Positions 19,636 to 23,956 of a DNA stretch of 23,956 nucleotides are shown here, piece after piece. Made by a program: the position numbers and the translations under genes. Source of the stretch: Cudoniella acicularis (taxonomy: Eukaryota; Ascomycota; Leotiomycetes; Helotiales; Helotiaceae); the NCBI GenBank assembly GCA_013054445.1, contig JAAMPI010000871.1, positions 1-23,956 of the forward strand, in the 5' to 3' direction. Under the pieces are notes generated by a model. That model was not told the DNA's origin, did not search any database, and saw nothing but the letters and a program-made list of their open reading frames with translations. The stretch's first letter is position 1; every line of letters begins with the position of its first letter.

Positions 19636-22043
19636 ATGGAGCCGGTGTAAGTACACGTTGAAAATGATGTGCGTAACAGTGTCTAACGTGATGAACAGTA
19701 GCATCGCCCTTGGGGCCCTTGCGATTTTATTTCGAGTCCATGGGGCAATCCAAAATGTTAAAGATGCCATATCATCAATGGACGAGATTAAAATGATAAG
19801 AGGCCAAGTCAAGCACTTCGATCGAACAATCGCGGAAGTGGAGGAGCTGAATCACCAACTGAGAGATCATGTTGAAGGTCAACTACACGAGATTATACTG
19901 GAGCTTTGCGACTACTGTCGGAACCTCGGTATACGTATTCGCCGCTTCCACAACAAGTTTCGAAAGAACAAGTCAACCAGATGGTTCCACTATTTAGCCG
20001 TGACTATGGGCGAAAGTAAGATAGACAAGTACAAAAACCATCTCGACGATTGTGAGGCGTGGCTTGCCATTGCACTCATGACTTTGTCGCTGTAGGTGCT
20101 ATTTACATTTCAACTGCCAATACCTATAATCTTTCATGAAGTAACTAACAATATACAGGAGCGTGCCAGAAGATCTTGAACAAAGGTTTCGTTGTGAAAA
20201 CAACCTTCGTCGGGATCTAAACCATGTGCGTCGTGCAACTCGTTCCGAAAGGCGTCGATATAGAAAAATGAGAAAAGTTGGTGTCAATCACCGCAGGTTG
20301 CAGGAAATAGCAAGGAATGTCCTTGATGACCCAATCACGGTATCTCCTCCCATTTCTGACCTCGGACCAAATCCAAGTCCCGTATATATGCATGAATATC
20401 CGCCACCACCACCAAGGTCATTTGCTCGAGGCCCCGAACCGCCCGAACCGTTCTATGCAGCACCTATCCCTGCACCATCCCATATACCTGTTCCAAGGGG
20501 AGATGATCGGCCGGCATATCGGCCACTTTCTCCCCAAATTGTGGAAGTTAGGCCTGAAGTGGAGCAAATAAGGCCGGATGGAAGAATCAATCATGTCCAC
20601 AGAGATACTCGGCCGCCCATAGTTCCTATTCGGATATATCCACAAGAAAGACGTCGGTCTTCATCTCGAAGTAGACGGTCTTCCAACAGTGGTGATTCGG
20701 TCTTCACCAGTGGATCGCCCAGGGTTCAGTCATCAAATACTTCCGTGAGCGGCTCCCACGCTCCGAGCTTCGACGATCAGGAACCAGAGCAGCGAAGTAG
20801 AAGTCAACGAAGATCAGGCAGCAGATCTTCTGGCAGTCGCAGGCCAGGGTCGGGATCTATCGATGATACACCAAGTCGGAGAGGGGCATTTAACAGTTTT
20901 GAGCAAGAGTATGAGCAAGAGCAGCCGAATCAATCAAGTGGGTCTCATCGACCAAGCCGGTCCTCCAGTCGCGGGACGGAATCAGGATCTATCAATAATT
21001 CACACGCTCGGAGAGGGACTTTTAACAGCTTCGGGCAAGAATCAGAGCACCTAAGTGAAGCTCATGGAAGACCAAGCCAGTCCTCCCCCAGCCACAGATC
21101 AAGGTCAGGATCCATCAGCGAATCACCAAGTGTTCAGAGAGGATCTTCCCGTCGCAGCTATGAGCAAGACTCAGAGAGATATCGCAGTTCTTCGAGAAGG
21201 AGTTCCGTCCCCACCAGTCATGAATCGGGATATGGTGATAGATCCACAAGACTCCGAGGACCTCCGCCCGAAGAGGTTGGACAGCGGCAACCGCATTCCT
21301 CGAGGAGATCGTCTCGCGACAGGTCTCCGTCGCCTGATTTTGTATCAGTCAGAGGCCCGCCAAGGGGTCCACAACCACCACTTGATAACTTCCAACAACA
21401 AGACCTTCCACCACGCCGCCGTGCACCATCAAGCGTCTCTTCTTCTGTTGGCCGTCAGTCAGTTTCTGTTGATGAATATCCCCAATTCGAAGTACCACCA
21501 TCAGAAACCTCGGAACAATCAGGATCTAGAGGACGCCCTGGATTTTCGAGCAGGTCTTCTGTCAGCGGTCACGACCAAAGGGTTCACGATAGGCCCCCTA
21601 GAATCCGAAGCATGCATGATCCACCACCCGTAGCATACAACTACAATGAAGCGCAACCTCAGAGACCCCGAGGATCATCGATTAGAACAGAATCTTCATC
21701 TCGAAACGCTCACGATTCAGGCTTCGAAGAGCCATCGCCTAGCCTGAGAAACGCGTATCCCGTCAGGGGAAATAGGGGTCCACCCCCAACCAATGATTAC
21801 TTCGATGGCAATCGACCTAGAAGAACCCGTGGACCTTCGAGCCAAACGTCCTCTGCCACTCACGACTCGGGATTTGTTGGTGGACCAGGAAGTACTCGGA
21901 GTTCGCGTGCACCTAGTGGAAGTTCGCAATATGGAGCGAGCCAGAGGATGTCAGGGAGTCGGTCGTCGTCCGTGAGCCGAGGTTTTGATGTGGATCTCGA
22001 GAGGGATAGAGAGTATCATCGACTTCGAAGGCAGCGTGCATGA
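19636..22043 (+). CDS. Protein with NLR-type helical N-terminus and long Ser/Arg-rich repeat tail, 762 residues
   Basis: Exons 19636-19646, 19699-20091 and 20159-22043 (introns of 52 and 67 bases; donors GTAAGT and GTAGGT, branches CTAAC and ACTAAC) join to 763 codons. The 11-base first exon supplies MEP and the first two bases of Val, giving MEPVSIALGALAILF, the kind of start seen on fungal NACHT/STAND and HeLo-like N-terminal domains. Residues about 20-115 are helical and charged, likely coiled coil. Residues 135-190 are very basic (RRATRSERRRYRKMRK). From about 195 the chain is disordered: a Pro-rich part (EYPPPPPRSF), then Ser/Arg-rich sequence to the end. Three imperfect units of 41-44 residues start with GSI[DNS] (DNA 20853, 20985, 21108), and H-[DE]-S-G-[FY] occurs three times (21219, 21711, 21861). 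There is no NB-ARC/NACHT or other enzyme domain. Possible scaffold or phosphorylation-controlled signalling protein; function unknown. Confidence 0.82.
20845..21190 (+). repeat. Degenerate in-frame tandem repeat, about 3 units of 123-132 bases
   Basis: Units begin at 20853, 20985 and 21108 and encode GSIDDTPSRRGAFNSFEQE, GSINNSHARRGTFNSFGQE and GSISESPSVQRGSSRRSYEQ. Nested blocks such as GACCAAGCC[GA]GTCCTCC (about 20950 and 21070) are almost identical at DNA level. Spacing stays a multiple of three, so length changes keep the frame. Confidence 0.7.
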
Positions 22044-22353
22044 TTCATTCGCTTGTATTTATTTCCTATGTGTTACGACTTTATGATCACGGCTGCTTTA
22101 TTTGAAGTGTACACGAGTTGGGACTTTGGAAATACACGATACCCCAACTTTTTTAACGAATTTCATAATGACAACAACAGCTGTTTGGATGATACAGAAC
22201 ACAAGGATATAAATGGAGGAGGAAAGCGTCATGGATAAGCCCTTGCTTGTGTTTTGTACAGAAGGATCCACTTTTGTAGTGATGTGTATCTCAATAAGAG
22301 TCAAGGAGCTCAGTATTATAGGACGTATATTGAAAATATAAATGCTGCTTCTT

Positions 22354-22641
22354 TTATGATACATCGAGATTTTTCTGTCGAGTCCACGACATTGCTATTT
22401 TAATAGATTGAACAAGGCGGCTGTATTCTAGATAGCCATTGACAGGATTTTTTACAGTCAACATGGGAATTATCACCAACTCTTGAGGACCATGATATTT
22501 TCCCTCTACAAGCTCTAGCTGACTCAGGGCTCTGGAAATGGTGCTTGTAGCGAGAGCGGCTGCAACGGCATTAATGGTGTCTGTATAACAGAAGTATATA
22601 ATGGTTCTTTCTGTAATTGAGAAGTGGCAGGCTTGTGCGTA
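22354..22641 (-). pseudogene. Orphan open frame of 95 codons, possible exon remnant
   Basis: The minus strand is open from just after a TAG (22644-22642) to TAA at 22356-22354 and reads as ordinary protein: TINAVAAALATSTISRALSQ, then GPQELVIIPM, then GYLEYSRLVQSIKIA. There is no ATG near its 5' end, so it would have to be a 3' exon; an upstream partner was not found. No family recognised. Chance remains possible. Confidence 0.25.
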
Positions 22642-22894
22642 CTATGACGGCGTTGTTGTTACCGCAAATATTAGAATATAATGTTAATTACTGACACTTT
22701 TCTAGCAACTTAAAAGGATTAGGGAATGCCAACACAACAGGTGACATATTTCTATATCCACCATTATTAAAACACTAAGAGATTTTAATTGAGTCTTAGA
22801 GGCTCGTGTTCTCTGATCCCTTTGCATTACTAGAACTAGTATTTCGTATCTTGTATTCAACTTTTTATATTCGATAGATTTCTTACCGTCGAGG

Positions 22895-23030
22895 CCAGGG
22901 TTAAGCAGTTCCGAATCCAACTCAGATTTGCCCTCTTTTTATTTGACTCAGCTAAATCTAATTCAGAATTATTTTTGACTCGGATTATAATATCCAAATC
23001 TAAGTTTATTATCAGCTTAACTTAAATTAT
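22895..23030 (-). repeat. Diverged interspersed repeat, copy B
   Basis: The reverse complement matches copy A (1866-1996) in three ordered blocks: 23004-22983 (21 of 22 bases), about 22946-22930 and 22918-22895 (GGATTCGGAACTGCTTAACC). The two copies lie in inverted orientation at either end of the window, about 21 kb apart. Confidence 0.55.
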
Positions 23031-23929
23031 AAAAAAGGTCACGTGTAATACGTTTCTTCTATAAAACTTAGCTTCTTAAGACTAGTATATAGCTCCTGAT
23101 ATAAGAGAACGCCTTATAGTATAAGCTCCTTATAAGTCCCCAACGCCCCCCACCCCCCCCTATAGGGTAGCCCTGCCGCGGAAAGTACGCGACGGAGACA
23201 TGGTATGAATACAGTAATCGGTAATTGGGGTTTCGACTTGAATTCCCTACCACTCCAGATTCGAGGAAAGTATATTCCTTGGCGCAGTCGACTCATAAGT
23301 TTGCACAGGGCTTAGCTGTTTTTGCTCTTGATTGTCGAATTAAGGATGACTGTAACAGCTTTTTAGGGTTACCGCTTTATGAGTATTGCTTTGGCTGGCT
23401 ATCTGGACTAGACTTTAGCGAGGTGAGTCTGTGTCTGAGATTATAGAGGAAATCGTATAAGGACTATAAATAAATACTTCCAACTTAGTGATAAATGTAG
23501 AATTAAATAAATGTTCAAGTATTAATATAGAATTTTACTACTCATGTGTTATTATCACCTACCTAGTTGGCAACTATACCGACAGTGTTCGGATGAACCG
23601 ACGTCAGCACACGATTATATAACATTTCGTGCATCGTTATAAATTAGCCAAAATACAAGATAGAGAAATTAATGCGGCCCGGTTATACGTTTTGAGGGCT
23701 AGGATTGCTTTGTTACCCAATAATCCTGTCGGGTACGTAACAAACATAGTGCTTACTTCCTGGGCCACATTTTAGGTCCGTCAGGTTGGTTTTACTTACT
23801 CGTTACTACCCGCGCGTGCATTAAACCATGTAAGAACGATAATTCCTCTCACATCTTAATTTCTTAAATTTCATTCCCCCTTTAAACTATCTATCATCTC
23901 ATCTCCCAAACATCTAACCCAAACGCAAA

Positions 23930-23956
23930 ATGCCAGCTTCTACTACACGAGAAATC
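23930..23956 (+). CDS. Probable start of a further gene, cut by the window end
   Basis: ATG at 23930 is preceded by CAAA, a favourable fungal start context, and by about 90 bases of pyrimidine-rich leader typical of expressed ascomycete genes. Nine codons (MPASTTREI) are visible and open. The product cannot be named. Confidence 0.5.

Larger units (their letters stand above)
22044..23929. other. Long spacer before the next gene
   Basis: 22044-22350 is 3' flank of the Ser/Arg-rich gene. 22354-22641 holds an orphan minus-strand frame, and 22895-23030 a repeat copy; both are listed separately. 23085-23136 has a short degenerate direct repeat (AGTATATAGCTCCTGATATAAG / AGTATAAGCTCCTTATAAG). 23140-23820 shows no gene I can support. 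23830-23929 is pyrimidine-rich and likely the leader of the gene starting at 23930. Confidence 0.45.

Noticed and set aside
19428..19661. Plus-strand frame of 77 codons just before the Ser/Arg-rich gene
   Set aside because: Its frame does not join the next exon at the GTAAGT donor (19647), whereas the frame starting at ATG 19636 joins perfectly and gives a conserved-looking N-terminus.
22895..22918. tRNA-like GTTCCGAATCC sequence
   Set aside because: It has no acceptor stem or other tRNA arms and belongs to the repeat shared with 1974-1996.
23225..23446. Plus-strand frame of 73 codons
   Set aside because: No ATG at its start, no motif, and no supporting splice sites; a transposon remnant was considered but nothing recognisable was found.

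Overview
The window is nuclear DNA of a filamentous ascomycete. The signs are short introns (about 47-117 bases) with GTRNGT donors, CTRAY branch points and YAG acceptors; a HET-domain (heterokaryon incompatibility) gene; a fungal amino-acid permease; and a Sch9-type AGC kinase. The flavour is Pezizomycotina, and my guess is Leotiomycetes, but nothing here fixes the species.

Layout. 1-608 (+) is the 3' end of an ISG12/IFI6-like membrane protein. 1998-5401 (-) is a large HET gene whose C-terminus is fused in frame to a cysteine-containing, membrane-anchored fungal domain; it carries one frameshift and one stop. 6445-7238 (-) is a decayed GNAT acetyltransferase. 8315-10284 (-) is an apparently intact five-exon amino-acid permease. 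11960-13082 (-) is a 354-residue fungal protein with a C-terminal membrane anchor. It is divergent from 13450-16815 (+), the most striking gene: an N-terminal trypsin/3C-fold protease-like domain with a Cys in the nucleophile motif, fused in one open frame to the C2 domain and AGC kinase of a Sch9 homologue, with one extra A in an A8 run between C2 and kinase. 16905-17723 (-) is an unrecognised 272-codon frame with one internal amber codon. 19636-22043 (+) is a 762-residue protein with a short helical N-terminal domain and a long Ser/Arg-rich repeat tail. At 23930 a new gene appears to start and runs off the window.

Spacers hold an AT-rich tract (about 5690-5960), a diverged repeat pair in inverted orientation (about 1866-1996 and 22895-23030), and a duplicated promoter segment upstream of the permease (about 10428-10520 and 10787-10875).

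Taken together this looks like an accessory, self-recognition or stress type of region. It has a HET gene, a protease-like/kinase fusion and an NLR-like short N-terminal domain, interspersed with genes in decay. Every point lesion I can place (lost start, nonsense codons) is compatible with a CpA to TpA change, the RIP context; the two indels are separate. All splice models were built by eye and each closes in frame (or closes after one indel). Family assignments are from memory, without database searches.
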